The notes below the pieces were generated by a model that did not search any database, was not told the DNA's origin, and saw only the letters and a program-made list of their open reading frames with translations. Shown here one piece after another: positions 45,159 through 58,100 of a DNA stretch of 64,000 bases; within the stretch, counting starts at the first letter, position 1, and each line of letters starts with the position of its first letter. This stretch comes from Antitrichia curtipendula (taxonomy: Eukaryota; Streptophyta; Bryopsida; Hypnales; Leucodontaceae): NCBI GenBank assembly GCA_951230915.1, contig OX579636.1:38003567-38067566 (forward strand), in the 5' to 3' direction. Made by a program: the position numbers and the translations under genes.

Positions 45159-46830
45159 ATGGATTCGGTGCCGATTCCGGACTCGTACTTGATGCGGGAA
45201 ATGGTGCCTATGCTTGTGCTTGCAGTGGCTGTGTGCGCTTGTCTGGTTGCTTCGCTTTGGGGTTCTCGCCGTCTGTAGGTAATCGTCTCTCCATCCATCA
45301 TCTTGCTATCAATCCTCCTTCCATCCATCATTTTCCAATTCGTGAAGCTCGCAGATGTGACTGCATGTTCTAGGTCTTGAATTTCCGTGAGCTTTTGAAG
45401 TAGGAGCGAATTGATAGTGAGTGTGAATTCTGACTAGGATGAGTCATGGACTAACAAATCCAGTCTTTGAAACGATTTTCAGTTCCAATTTGTGGATATG
45501 AGTATTGACTGTATGTTTGATTGGAGGGTAGGATTGAAGCGATATTGGAATCGACCTTGGAATCCGTATCGGAGGAGATTTATGAACTACTCCATTGAAT
45601 CGTGTAGTTTCCCGATCCTTGGATGCACAGGCTTTTCCGTAGGAGCGAACTGGAATTGATTGTGAGTTCCGAGTAGGATGAGTAAGAATCTCATGGACAC
45701 AGAAATCGAGTCTAGCGAATCAACACTATTGAAACTGATTCTTTGGAGTTCAGAATCGATTGTATGTTGACACAAAGGTTAGATTGAAACGATATTGATA
45801 TCCACTTTGGAATCCATATCCAAAAAGATTCAGTTTCCATATTTTAAAGCCCGTAGTTCCTTGAATTGTATGAGTTGTTGTTCCTCATGTGCGTAGTGTT
45901 TGCAGTAGGAGCGAACCGAAATGTGTTTGTGAATTCCAATTAGGATGGAAAACAATCTTGTGAACGCAGAAATATGATGTCTCAAATCAACATTCAAACG
46001 ATCTCTGGAGTGCAGCATTGATTCTACGTTGACACGAAAGTTGGATTGAAATCGACATTGAAATTGACGTCCACAGCGATGTAGTTTCAATGTTGCTATG
46101 CTTTAATTCGACATTGAATCAATGTACTTTCGACAATTGGACTCAGGAATTACCAGCATCGTCGTTTTTTTGACATATATGTACATCAACCTTTAGGATA
46201 GTTATGGATTTGTTTGTTAAGATAGTGGTTCAGTAACTTGAGGAAGTAGTGGAATACCTACAATTTACCAAAATTGACTTTCAATTCATTTGTGGAAGTT
46301 GGATCTACTTTATCTTGGTTTTGAATTTTGGTTTTATGAAATTGGGCTACTTCCAACGGAGGAGTAATAGTCTTGGAAAATTGGAATGTCACAAATAAGA
46401 ATTTCCATGGCTAGAATTTTGAGCATCCTCTTGGATTTGGTCTTCTTTTCTCTCTCTCTTCTTGTCCCCCTTCTTGTTGCTCTTGTGCGATTTATATATT
46501 GAATCTTTTGGGTTGTCAAAGCTTGACTTTTCTATGTGGAGCAACTTGTTTGAAAATTGGGATTTGGAAATGCATCCTAGTATTTAGTCTTGATGGTCAC
46601 TTTTTCGCTTCCAGGACTTGGGACTTGGCTGACATTTGTGTTTGTTCTATTATGCAACCAAATATGGAAAGTGTGGTGTTGTTTTCTGCGGGCGTCCCTT
46701 TGTGGCGAACGTTGCTAGCTCCATTGTGCATATGCTTGGTGGGGGTGTCTCTGAAGCTAGGTTGCCCCAACTACCTAGTCCCTTATGGTAGTTTCCAATA
46801 TGACCTTACTTTCTTTGTCTTGTGAATTTC
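45159..46830 (+). pseudogene. Decayed copy of the membrane-protein candidate
   Basis: The start reads MDSVPIPDSYLMREMVPMLV and runs into RRL-stop at the equivalent of the exon 2 donor (CGTCTGTAG/GTAATC), because about 250 bases spanning intron 1 and part of exon 2 were deleted. The third exon counterpart (MESVVLFSAGVPLW) has lost its acceptor. The fourth is frameshifted. Confidence 0.45.
45385..46105 (+). repeat. Tandem repeat, 240-290-bp unit, three copies
   Basis: Copies start near 45393 (GTAGGAGCGAATTGATAGTG), 45639 (GTAGGAGCGAACTGGAATTG) and 45907 (GTAGGAGCGAACCGAAATGT). Each has the GGATGAGT/GGATGGAA segment and an end with TTGACAC and GATTGAA. Block 1 has two. Confidence 0.7.
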
Positions 46831-46879
46831 ATACTACATTCTATGAGGAAAATGTATGGAACACATTCCCTTTGGCTTA

Positions 46880-49800
46880 CCATTTTGGGGTGGTTTTCAA
46901 TGTTGGGATGCATTTCTTTATTTGATGTTGATCCCGTTTTTGAGAGGATACCAACGCACTGATGCATGTAATTATGCAATCACTGCCGATTTAGGACTTT
47001 GTTTTTAAAATAATATCCATCAAACTTACTTTTTGATCAAAATTTACATTTTGAATTTAATGGGTGCTAAATTGTGAACAATAAAAGGACTAAGAGACTC
47101 AAATTGGGCGTCATGTATTTTTCCAGAGGTTTTGAATATTTCCTTACAAGAACTTTCTTTTCTTTAATTTTACTTATCTTTAACCACCTCATGCAATTTT
47201 CTTCAATGATTTTGGTAGTAAAAATTTCGGCTGCATCTGAATTCTTTTCTTCTCGCCATATGATCACATCAAGAACTGCAAGGCATGTGAATATGGTGCC
47301 ATAGTGACATCAAAACTATTGATTGTTAAGTTGATGTGGGGATTAATGTCAAAGTGATGTCAAGTTAACAGGTGTGGAGTTAATGCAAACTTAGGTCTAG
47401 AATGGATTATCATTTTAGTGCTAAATGGGCACTCAAATGAGTGTGCATATTTTTGATGTGAGAATAAACCTAGACTAGTGTCAAATAATTTTGATATAAA
47501 CATTGCACCAGTTGTGTTCTAAAATGATAACATGCAACTCAAACTATAACAATATTTCAACTAGATCAATGATAGAGTGGCTTTAGAATTACAGTAGTTT
47601 GGTGTTACCTTGACACAATGTTAGATTATCTACAACTATATGATAGTGTCTTTTGATGTTAAAATGGCACCACAATTATGTTAAAACAAGATTGTATTTG
47701 GAGAGTTAAGGATAGTAATCAATGTTTTTTTTAAATTCTAAAACGGCTCTAAAATGATAATATATAATGGCAACATGTAATTCTAACATGGACACTACAC
47801 CATCATATGCTGGAGATGCTAACATGATGCCACAATTGCATTAAAAGGAGATACACCAACGTCATAAACTTTTGATATTTAATTAGTATTCAAAATTGTA
47901 CTAAAACATTACAATTTGATATTATGGGGGCACAAATAGAGTAGTAAAATGGTGCCGTCAATGTGAGTTTCACACTAAAACATCTTCTATGCTAATGTCG
48001 AAATGGCATTGACTTTGGCATCAACAAAACATTAATATACCTTCTCATAGTGACAATAGTAAAGAATTTGATATAGAAAAATATATATATGAATAGTCAA
48101 TGTTTAGTGCTGAAAACCATTTATACAAGTTTATGTACTATTGTACATATATTCAATATTGAGAGGTATTTACAGTTGTAATCATGTAGTACAAAGCTAA
48201 TTATACTTGTTGTCTTCAACCTCACAATAAATCATAATTGTTTATATGGTTGGTGACTTCTAAGAGGTTAAACCTAAGGTTTAGATATTGGCCCTATTTA
48301 TATTCAGCCTTTCTGAATTATATGTTTCATACTAACTATTATCAAGTGAATAGGTCATTCCATACTATAAATCCTTGGCCATATTCAAATTGCAAAAAAT
48401 CATCTACTTATCTCCATGTGCCACCGAAAATTCCTCATGTGCCTCCAAATTGTATGTCTTTATTCTCATCTGTAATGAAATGATATTGTATTAGTCTATG
48501 GCACCAACATACAAGACACACACAACAAGTCTAATCAGAGCTACTATAATACATTGTCTGGAGAGACTTGAAAAACATATTAAACTGAACAAAAGCTTCT
48601 ATACATGATATATAGAGAAGACTATATGAAATTGTTTTTTCCCATTTGTTTATAGATCAACAATTTTTGTTGTAGAATCATATTGGGCCGACAAAAAAAA
48701 TTATGAAATTGTGATAAGCCAAGTAGAATAGAACAATTTCATTTTAAACAATATAAATATTAAGGTTTAGGGTTTGCCAACCAAATAAGTCATAACTTCA
48801 ATTGATCTATTGATTATATAAATTCGTTTCATGTTATTGACCTCTTCCAATACCATGCATTCCCAACTTAATTGCCATCATCCTACAATCTTCCATTGTT
48901 TATTGTGCCTCAAGGTTACTACCTACCATGGCCAATGAAAGAACATAAAACAACCATCTTGCTTGTTCTAATGTAATCTCAACCAGTGCATCCACATCAT
49001 TTGTGTCACCATATATGACTTTTGCAATAGCACCATGTACAACCTTGCTTCCAAAAGGATCTCAACATCCATCGAAATTGACCTTCACCCTCCAAACATC
49101 CCCTACATAATTATTCCACATCATGTTATTGGACAATAGAATATGATCAATTAAAACGTTCAAACAATTGTAATAGGGAGGAAATTAGTATAGATACTAC
49201 ACCTGCTTTTAGCTCTTCCATCTTGACTCTTCGGTGTGCAATTTCTTCAAGAGTGGCATTATTGAGCAAAACTAGAATACCTATGAATCAAAACAACTTT
49301 ATTTTTGCTATGCCTCCAAAATTTGAAAACCAATTAAAAAATGTCCTAATAATTGTGGACCTAGTGCTATAGAGATGTAGCTTCTCCAACTGGCGGTGCA
49401 TCTTCCCTGCATAGTGTTCATTGAGGGATGCTTTTGAATTTGGTATGGAACATTTACAAAACAAGCACTAGTACTTGCTTGAATCTTCTTCACCAGCCTC
49501 TCTCCGGAGCTATACTTTCTTTTTCTTTTTCTTGGACTTGCTTCTTTTTTCTATCCTATACAACAAAGTCAAAAATATGGATTAAAATTAGTCTTTCATA
49601 AGCTATACTTGGTTAACTTGATGCAACTCATGGATACTAATGTACATGAGCCAGATATCAATTTTCAAAAGTATGCAATAGTATATCCACCTACAATTAT
49701 CCAAATATTAGCTTTAGATTCAAAATGGCAAGCAACTAAAATCTAACAATTTCATGAAAGTGGAGGTTACATATCCTCCTTGTATTTTTGCACACTAGTT

Positions 49801-49880
49801 GGTTGGTTGTCTTATTAATTTTTTGGCTCCTACATTTTTCCACACTTTAGTTAGTTATTTTTCCAAAGGCACCGGTTAAC
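46880..49880. other. Insertion relative to block 1, mostly gene-free
   Basis: 46985-47260 matches the family Q piece at 37040-37330. 47280-48060 is low-complexity DNA with repeated ATGGTGCCA/ATGGCACCA and ATGATGCCACAA-like words, suggesting an old degenerate tandem repeat. 48240-48870 has nothing recognised. 48900-49560 holds a coding relic, listed separately. Confidence 0.4.
48900..49560 (-). pseudogene. Relic of a U1-type C2H2 zinc-finger gene
   Basis: On the minus strand the segment 49473-49374 reads CLFCKCSIPNSKASLNEHYA then GKMHRQLEKLH, a C-x2-C, H-x5-H finger of the U1/matrin type (RNA- or DNA-binding), preceded by a stop codon where an aromatic residue would stand. A second exon-like stretch, 49271-49203, reads LLNNATLEEIAHRRVKMEEL then KA, ending at a clean donor GCAG/GTGTAG. 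A third at about 49105-48910 reads VWRVKVNFDG, a stop, then DPFGSKVVHGAIAKVIYG. A Lys-rich low-complexity part lies upstream (49500-49550). Stops break the frame, so I call it a pseudogene. The parent gene is not known. Confidence 0.45.
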
Positions 49881-49889
49881 AATGTATTA

Positions 49890-50450
49890 ACCCGCAAATC
49901 TCTTCCAAATTGGACTAGATGCCAATTCAATTAGCCTTTTAAAGAAAATTTACTAAATTTATAAAAAAATCTAACCTTCCCAAATTAATTAATAGCTCTT
50001 AGATGAGCACTTTATAAACCTTGTACCTTGAGGGTGGACTTCCATGTGGAGTCAAAATTATAAAACAAATTTCAAGTTTTCTGGAATTGAAATTGCTTTA
50101 GCCAACTTCTATGATGTTTATACTTTCATGTAAGTAGGGAGAAGCTACATTTTAGGTGTATCTTTGTCTTGTTATCAAGCTAAGAGCAACCCAAAAGTTC
50201 AAGTCTAGTGTTCAAATTAGATTTTCTAAAGTCGGAAACTTGCTCCTTCCATCTTCCAAATACTTTTCTTTAGAAATTTGCCAACAAACTATCCCAATTC
50301 TCCCTTTCCAAATACATTTCTATGCGTAGAAATCGAAAAATGGTTTGTCTTAATTGAAAGTTTTTTTATTCCGGCCACATGGAAGTCCATCCTAAATTCC
50401 CATAGTAACATAGTTTGCCTATGTCATGTCCTTGCTCCAAGAATTGTCTC
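49890..50450 (+). repeat. Family F spacer copy in block 2
   Basis: Direct counterpart of 29998-30700. Contains GATGCCAATTCAATTAGCC, CTTCCATGTGGAGT, TTTGTCTTGTTATCAAG and CATGGAAGTCCATCC. Between it and the promoter of glyoxalase I lie about 500 bases of AT-rich DNA with no recognised content. Confidence 0.6.
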
Positions 50451-50969
50451 TATTATTATACCATAAATTGTTCTTTTGGGAATGAAAAACTGCCCAATGG
50501 TGAATTTGTACCAATTTGGGATTACTATTGCACAATTTTATGAGTGGTTGAAGATTGATTTTGATTTGGAAATAAACAAAATTTCAACGTAAAGAATGTG
50601 AAATTATGAGTGGTGGAACGTTGTGGAATACTATGGTCCATCCTAAATAGTTATATGCATCATATTGTTCTAGTCTAAGGTTTACATGCTTTCATTTTGG
50701 GATGCCATTTGTAACATTGATGGACAACATTTTGACAATTAATGGTAGTACCTGTGGCCTTCAATAGCATTCTAATGCTATGAATTGTAGAAAATCATAT
50801 CTAATTCAATTTAAGTCACAAAATTACAAATCAAATTGTGACGGATGTGTATCCCTGTCTTCTTTCCCTGAAAAATTGTTAAAAAATGCTTTGATCACCT
50901 AGCTCAAAAGAGATCCTAAGCCAATAACCTCTTAAATGGGCAGTTTCTGCACCTCCTACCTTGGGCCAG

Positions 50970-51112
50970 CCTTATCAGCCAAGTGGCAAATTGAGGGGAT
51001 TACCAATCGCCACGTGGCCCCCCCACACAAACCCGGCAGATCTGGCAGATGCTGCCCTGCTGTCCCATTGCAGCCTTGCCTCTGTCCATCCGAGACCCCA
51101 GTTTCTTCAGCC
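50970..51112 (+). promoter_or_regulatory. Glyoxalase I proximal promoter with G-box and I-box-like motifs
   Basis: Shared with the pseudogene copy: CTTATCAGCC (reverse of GATAAG, I-box-like) at about 50971, CCAATCGCCACGTGGCCC with a G-box CACGTG at 51011-51016, about 100 bases before the ATG. G-boxes bind bZIP and bHLH factors that respond to light and abscisic acid. That fits the known stress regulation of glyoxalase genes, but activity here is inference. The leader then continues to 51112. Confidence 0.5.
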
Positions 51113-54100
51113 ATGGCGATGACGATGACGATGCCCATGGCTATGGCTATGGCGAGCCAAACCCTAATCACCCCCACCCCCACTGCCACTTCTAGTTCCG
51201 CCACTTCTCGCACTTCTTCGCTTCTCCTGCGCTTGCCTCGCTCCTCGCCCGTCCTCCCCTTTTCTCGTGAGTTTTGATTCGCATCTCTTCAGGGGTGAGT
51301 GGAGTCCGGGATTCAGTCGTTTCGGGTTTCTTTGGATTGTTTGGATGTTTTGGGAACTTGATGGCATTTGGGGAATTGGGACAGATCGATGGGGTACTCG
51401 TCGTGGTGGGAGAGTTTCAGGCGCAGATTGTTGGTTTGGTGCTAATTGACGTCGAGCGCTGGAAAATAGATTAATTTGAGAGTCAGTGGTTTGGGGGAAT
51501 TTTTTCTTGTTTGTTGGTGGAAATGCGATGAGCTTTTGTGATTTCTTCGTAGCTGGTGGTGTGCTTGTTGAAGAGTCTGGGGTTTTCGATGGGAGATTTG
51601 ATTATTTTTTGCTCTTGGTATTTGGGGTCCGTTTGAGCTTAGAGAATTGTTGGGTAGTTGCGGATTGAGGGTGGGTTTTTGATTTGGTTTCACTGGGTTT
51701 GAGGGGAAATATTTTCTTGTCATTTTCACTTCGATTGCTCGGAATAACACTGTTGAAGCATTGGCATGTGTAGGAATAGAATTAGTCTTTTCGCTAATTT
51801 GTGAGCAGCTGTTATGGAATTTGTATTGGAAATTGACGAATGCGTACTAATTAGTTGTGCGTCTATATTTTAAAGTGAATCTATTCGTGTTTGCGTAGAG
51901 TTGATTACTCGCGTGGCTTCTGATTTGCACACACTCTTGCTATACTACTCTAGTTGACATTTTGGGGAAATGTTTTCTTGTCATTTTGATTTCGATTACT
52001 CGGAATAACAATGTTGAAGCATTGGCACTTATAGGAATATAATTTGTCTCTTCGCTAATTTGTGAGCAGCTGTTGGATTTTCTATTGGAAATGGACGAAT
52101 GCGTACTAATTAGTATGGTTTTGTCTTTTACAGTGAGTTCATGGATCTTATTGTAGAGTGGATTTCTTGCATGGCTTCTGATTTGCACACTCTTGCTGTA
52201 CTACCATAGTTGACATTTGAACTGTGGATTTTGTGGAATTTTGCAGGTAGACATTTATCCGTTCTTCCTAGATTAACTCCAGTGCAACAAGGTAGAGGTC
52301 GAAGCATAATGGCATCCGCTGCTTCTGCTGAGACGTCAACGAATGAGGAGAGCCTGCTGCAATTCACCAAGGATGACAATCGTCGCATGCTGCATGTTGT
52401 GTATCGTGTTGGCGACCTTGACAAAACCATCAAGTACAGTGTGCTCTTTCTCTCTTTCGTTTTTTATCTTGATGACTTTGATTGAGTGATTGGAGATGAT
52501 GTTGTGGTTGTGAAATTTGTTGCTATGTTATGCTTTGGAGGAGGGAATCCCTTCCCTTGACTTTGATTCATTAGAATGGATTCTCTTAATATGTCTCTCC
52601 ATTTCTCGAGAGGATTCCGAAGCGCTAGAACACGTATTACTTAGGTGTCTTGTGAGTATGATCTGAATATTCGAAGGTTTGGTTATCGGGTGACCCCCAA
52701 ACTGTGAGTTGGCTTCGACTCTTCAGCTTTTGTGCATTACCATATTAAAATAGATTAACATTTAGTCCACTAATCGCCTGTTCATGGCCTTCCCTCAGCA
52801 AAAGGTTTCCCATGAAAAAGGGCTCTCTACCTTAGTATGCTCAATTGATTTTTGAGGTAGGATATTTCCTGTTAGCTTGACTGAACTCGTAAGCGTGTGC
52901 AGGTTTTACACGGAATGTTTGGGGATGAAACTTCTGAGGAAAAGGGACATTCCTGAGGAGAAGTACACGAATGCGTTTCTGGGTTATGGTCCTGAAGACA
53001 CCAACTTTGTGGTGGAGTTGACATACAGTAAGTATTTGACCTATGCTATCCGAAAGGTTTCTAAGTTTTTGATTGATGTACAGTACCAGTCTTGCAGCAT
53101 ATAACTATACTCTTGAATATTTTAGAAAGTGCATATATTTTTTGGGCCTTCTGAAACCCAAGGGAGACTTCCAGTTAATATCATGCGATTCGGTGATCGT
53201 GATGTCCTTCATTGCAGACTTTGGTCTCTAATCTGGTTTTAACTTTGGACAGATTATGGTGTGGACAAGTATGACATTGGCACGGGCTTTGGGCACTTTG
53301 GAATTGCTGTTGAGGATGTAAGTTCAACTCATTAGTACCCCAAAAGGTTTGGAATACTCGAAGCAGCCTCATTGGCATTTTATACCGCTGTCAGTACGAT
53401 GCGTGAGGGCTTTGGCTAGAGTAGGCCTTTTACCTGTAGGGGCTTAGATTCTTCAGGTGTCTTTTGCTACATAAGGTTTGTTCATTCTTGCTCACGTATG
53501 TGGAATATTCCCGTAGTGCTTGGTCTTTGATTGTAGACTCTTCCCTACAATCTTCCAGGTCCAGAAGGTCGTCGACCTTGTCAAAGCAAAAGGTGGAAAG
53601 GTCACAAGAGAGCCCGGTCCTGTGAAAGGCGGGAAGTCGGTCATTGCCTTCGTCGAGGACCACGATGGTTACAAGTTTGAGCTTATCCAGAGGGTTGCAA
53701 CACCTGAGCCTCTGTGCCAGGTCATGCTTCGCGTTGGAGATCTGGATCGGGCAGTTCAGTTTTATGAGAAGGTACTCCTTCCTCTTCTTCTATTTTGAGG
53801 TCATGTAGTTGATTTTTGCTAGACATGTCGTGACATCTGTAATAGCTGAATGACTGCCAGAGGGTAGAATTTGCTCAACTCGAGGGCATGGCGTGGATGT
53901 CCTGTCATCTTCAACTCCAGTACTGAAGATTTTTAAAATGTTGAATCTTTTGGATATGTCCAGGCATTTGGGATGAAGGAATTTCGCAGAAGAGACAATC
54001 CTGATCAGAAGGTAAATACATCATCTTTTGTCCAGTGACTCTAGAGGGACAACCTGTGTACATCATTTCAAGAGTTTTCTTCAAGTCGCCCAATTTTTTT

Positions 54101-55176
54101 TCATGAATTTCGACTTGTCCTTTCTACAGTACACGCTGGCAATGGTGGGCTATGGCGATGATGAAATGAAGACCACTGTCCTGGAGTTGACATACAACTA
54201 TGGTGTGACAGATTACACCAAGGGCAACGGCTATGCTCAGGTCCATTCTTGCTGAAACTACTCAGACTCTTCATCTAATTGTTAGCTATCGGTCTACTGT
54301 AGTGGACCAGCTGTCAGACTGCGTTTCCATTCTTCTTTTGCTTTCTTACACGTTCCTTGTTATTCCAGATTGCTGTAGGCACAAATGATGTTTACAAGAC
54401 TGCAGAGGCTGTCAAGTCCTTCGGAGGGAAGATTACACGTGAGGCTGGTCCTCTGCCTGGTCTCAACACCAAGATTACTGCTTGTCTAGACCCTGATGGA
54501 TGGAAATCGGTATGTTTCTGCCACTTTACTCAATGTGCTCTTGGTTAACTCCACGTTCATGCAGAATCTGTCCATCAACATTGATCAAAATATGTTGTTT
54601 AATAATTTTCAGGCCTAAAACTATATGCTTTAAACTCTTTTTGATGTAAAAATGGAATTTCTACAAATTCTAAGGTCAAATAACTTAAAATCATCGTATT
54701 ATTTACAGAATATTGTGAAAAATATAATTTCTGGGGAGAGGTGCGAATTACAATGAGGCAGTTGTATGATACATTTTTCATACAAATTTTAAATTTGGAA
54801 AATTTGGAAATTTAGGTTCATGTGTAGTTTTGCCCTTGCAAAATCAATGAAATTTTCAATTTTCAGAATTTTTAAGATCTGAAAAGTAGAGCATATACTA
54901 AGATTTGATCAACTTAATTTTACTAATGACGCATAATGGCAAGAATACTCACTTTCAAGGTCGAAATTGGGTTTGATTACGTGGATGCTTGGCCCTTCAT
55001 GGATTAAAATGTTACTAAATTTTTCAAGATTAGGTATGAGACTAGTCTCATAAAACTGCGCTTTGAATATATTGCTAATTCTATTTCATATCAACAAATT
55101 TCTTGTTTCATGAATTATGGGTGTTTCTCTTTAGGTTTTTGTCGACAACACCGACTTTGCGAAGGAGCTGGAGTGA
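51113..55176 (+). CDS. Glyoxalase I (lactoylglutathione lyase), two-domain, plastid-type, 9 exons
   Basis: Exons 51113-51266, 52247-52433, 52903-53027, 53253-53317, 53559-53771, 53964-54011, 54130-54240, 54369-54509 and 55135-55176 give 361 residues, in phase throughout. The enzyme isomerises the methylglyoxal-glutathione hemithioacetal to S-lactoylglutathione, which glyoxalase II then hydrolyses. Residues 1 to about 72 form a Ser/Thr/Pro/Arg-rich leader without acids, typical of plastid import; M73 (MASAAS) could start a cytosolic form. Domain 1 is about 97-225 (H101 in [11 protein letters not shown]152 in VVELTYN, H170 in [12 protein letters not shown]218 in YKFELIQ: the usual metal ligands). 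Domain 2 is about 228-361 (Q231, E283 in VLELTYN, Q301). This layout is that of Ni-dependent plant GLYI proteins such as the Arabidopsis plastid form. Length is normal. Intron 1 is about 1 kb and intron 8 about 625 bases, AT-rich. Nothing is broken. Confidence 0.96.
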
Positions 55177-58100
55177 ATGCCATCAAGATCACGAGAGGCC
55201 CTGCATCATCATGTCTGCCACATCATTTGCTGAGTCTTTGGATTACAGGGTCTGTTAGCAAACTTGCCCAAGTTTTTTGGAACTCAGTAAACAAGTTTGG
55301 GAGCGTTGTAAACCTTTGTCAAATCATGTATATCAAGTAAGATAGATGGACGATATGTAAACAGTTGCCCGAGTCCTCGGTTTATAATCTTCACATATTG
55401 CAACAACAATGGGCTTGAATGATGGCTTTATTGAATTCTTTCTCCCTCAAGGATGTTTTTCAATTTCAATTGCTTTATCCTTTTGGAATTTATTGAAACA
55501 TGCAAAGCTTTTTGTTGGCCTGTCAAGATTGAAAGTTAAACCCTATGCAATTTGCACAATTGGACATATTTTCTATTATTAGGATATTAATAGAAAATTA
55601 ACCCCTAACGTTGCCTATATTGGGCCTCATTTTGGAATCCTATGCATTTTGCACAATTGGACATATTTTTTAAAACTAAAATATTAATAGCAAACTAATC
55701 CCCTAATGTCCTAAAGTTCCTTTGTAATATTGAGTATGCTTGTGAGAACTCATTTTTTGACATGTTTCTTTGAAATTCTTTGTATAACAATTTTGGGAGT
55801 GTTTTGTATTCTTACATAAATTGCTATAGCTAATTGAGGTTTTAAAATAAAATTTGAACATGTTGTGGTTCAAGTAACATTGGTGTAATTTTTTTATTTT
55901 TAATGAAGTGCCAAAATGGTGATATTGAATGTTACAGTGGTGTTCTAAATTTCAACATTCATCCACATATTAGATAGAAAATATCATATTAGCACATATA
56001 TTAAGAAAGTACCCTTCATTGCTTCAATATTATTGCAATATTGTTTCAATGGGTTAACAGTATAGTATTGAAAGTATATTGTTGCATTACTACAAATAAT
56101 AATGCAACAATATTGAAGCAATGGAAGCCTTGAATTTTTATTAAAAGTATATTGTCTCAATATTGCAACAAAACACTTTCAATACTATATTGTTAACCCA
56201 TTGAAACAGTACTGCAGCAATAGGTAGCTTTTTTCCAATGTGTATCACATATCCATAATTCAATTTTCATCCATAATCTAGCGATTTCATCTAAGATTTT
56301 TTTTTTTTTTAAAGTTTTTTTAGCAAATTTCTACCTTTTTAGTACCATTTTTTCCTATAGGTGTGGTGCCACTGTGCCAGGCTATAAAATTTGGTACAAT
56401 TTTGCACCAATTCGCCAAAAAAACACACACTAAGTAACATGATTATATAAAATAAAATTTGGATATTTTATAATTTAATCAAATTTATTTGTAAAAAAAA
56501 TGTAAAAATTTATTTAATAGAAATGATTTTTTCAAGGTTTTTTAATAAGTAAAATGAGAATTCTTTGGAATATTTTTTGATAATAACTCATGAATTTAAA
56601 AAAAACTATAGAATAAAATATTATTAATTAAAAGATGGTTCTAAATTTTTAGAAATTTTATAAGCTACTCCAAAAATCTTTATAAAAATTTGAAAAGTTT
56701 GAAAAGTGTATTATATGTATATATATATATTATTTTTCACTTTCTTTTGAGATTTTTGGAGTGATTTAAAAAAATACTAAGTATTTGAATTCATAGTTTA
56801 GTCAATAATATTTCACTCAATAAAATTTTATAGTCTGTAAAACTCTTACCAAAAAATCTTAGAAAGAATACTCATTCCACTTATTAAATCAGCTTTCAAA
56901 AAATTATTTCCTATTGAAAGCTATTTTTGAGTACTAAATTTGATTATAGCATAAAAAATTCAAAATTTATATTGAAAATTTTAAAAAATTATTTTATACA
57001 AGTGTCTTATTTGTATTTCAACATGTCCAAAATTTGGTAAAAAAAATCTAATAAATTATGGCAATTTTTGAAAACCATTGTAGTTTTGGACTTTATTTTT
57101 TCAAATCCATCTCATAGTTTAGAAGTTAGAGGTCTATTCTTGTGAAGACTAGATCAAGGGGCAACTTAGGCACTTATTTTTGCCTTGACTTTGCATTGGG
57201 CAATTGAAATGGAGTAGAGATTCAGTGAAGGGTGAGAAGAACAATAAGTTTGGCCTAACGACCATTGGACGAAAGAAACAAGAACTGAGAGATTTTTGTT
57301 CAAATTAGAGATTGGTGGGAACACTGCGCCCTCGTCTTGGTCTTGTGTGGCTAGTGGTTTTATATTTTCCTTCTTTGCAATGAAATTTCGCTTCATCTAT
57401 TAAAAATAAAAAGATCTTGTGCACTGCATTGGTTTTCTTTGTGGATGCAATCAATTGTGGGAAATCAAATTCACTGATTTCATGAAAAAAACTTGCATCC
57501 ACTAGAATTGCCTTTCAACATCTTGAAAGCAAAATGCAATTGCTATTTAAATCAAGAATCCATAAATTTCAATTTTAGAGCTATCAATGTTGCATTTTGA
57601 TTTTTATCATTACCTATAACATTCAATAGCCTTTTATTAAAGTTGTATTTGTCATAATATATTATAGGTATTTTGGTAGTTCTATGCAATGGATGTGTGA
57701 CAATTTGAAGCATCTTTGTTGTCTGGTAGAAGCACAAATGGAAACACAATGAATATTCAGGCGGCTACATGCATAAATAAAGACAAGCAAAACACGTGTG
57801 TATGATTGTCCATGAGGTACTTGATAAATGTCATGGTATGAAGGATTACAATGACTAGTATATTGCAGGGAAGCTTTAAAGCCTATCCTTTGAAGGATTG
57901 TTAGTTGTAGTGATCAAAGTAGCGTAAACAAAATAGCGTCATTTTCTTAGCACACTTGTAAAGCACATGGATAAAAGATAAAGAAACATTAGGTTTGAAT
58001 ATGTAGCTTCAATTTTAGAATGATGCTCTCTTATAAACAAAAATTTGACTAGGTGTATTTTGTAGACTTTTGTTGCATATATAGTGAAGGACTTGTATAT

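Larger units (their letters stand above)
44441..52520 (+). repeat. Segmental duplication block 2 (paralogue of 26.4-33.1 kb)
   Basis: See block 1 for anchors. It contains a decayed copy of the membrane-protein candidate (exon 1 start at 45159, a fused exon 1/2 ending at a TAG near 45276, and the exon 3 counterpart at 46668-46790 with its acceptor changed from TGCAGTT to TGCAACC), three copies of the tandem repeat, the family F spacer and the promoter and first exons of the intact glyoxalase I gene. Confidence 0.8.
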
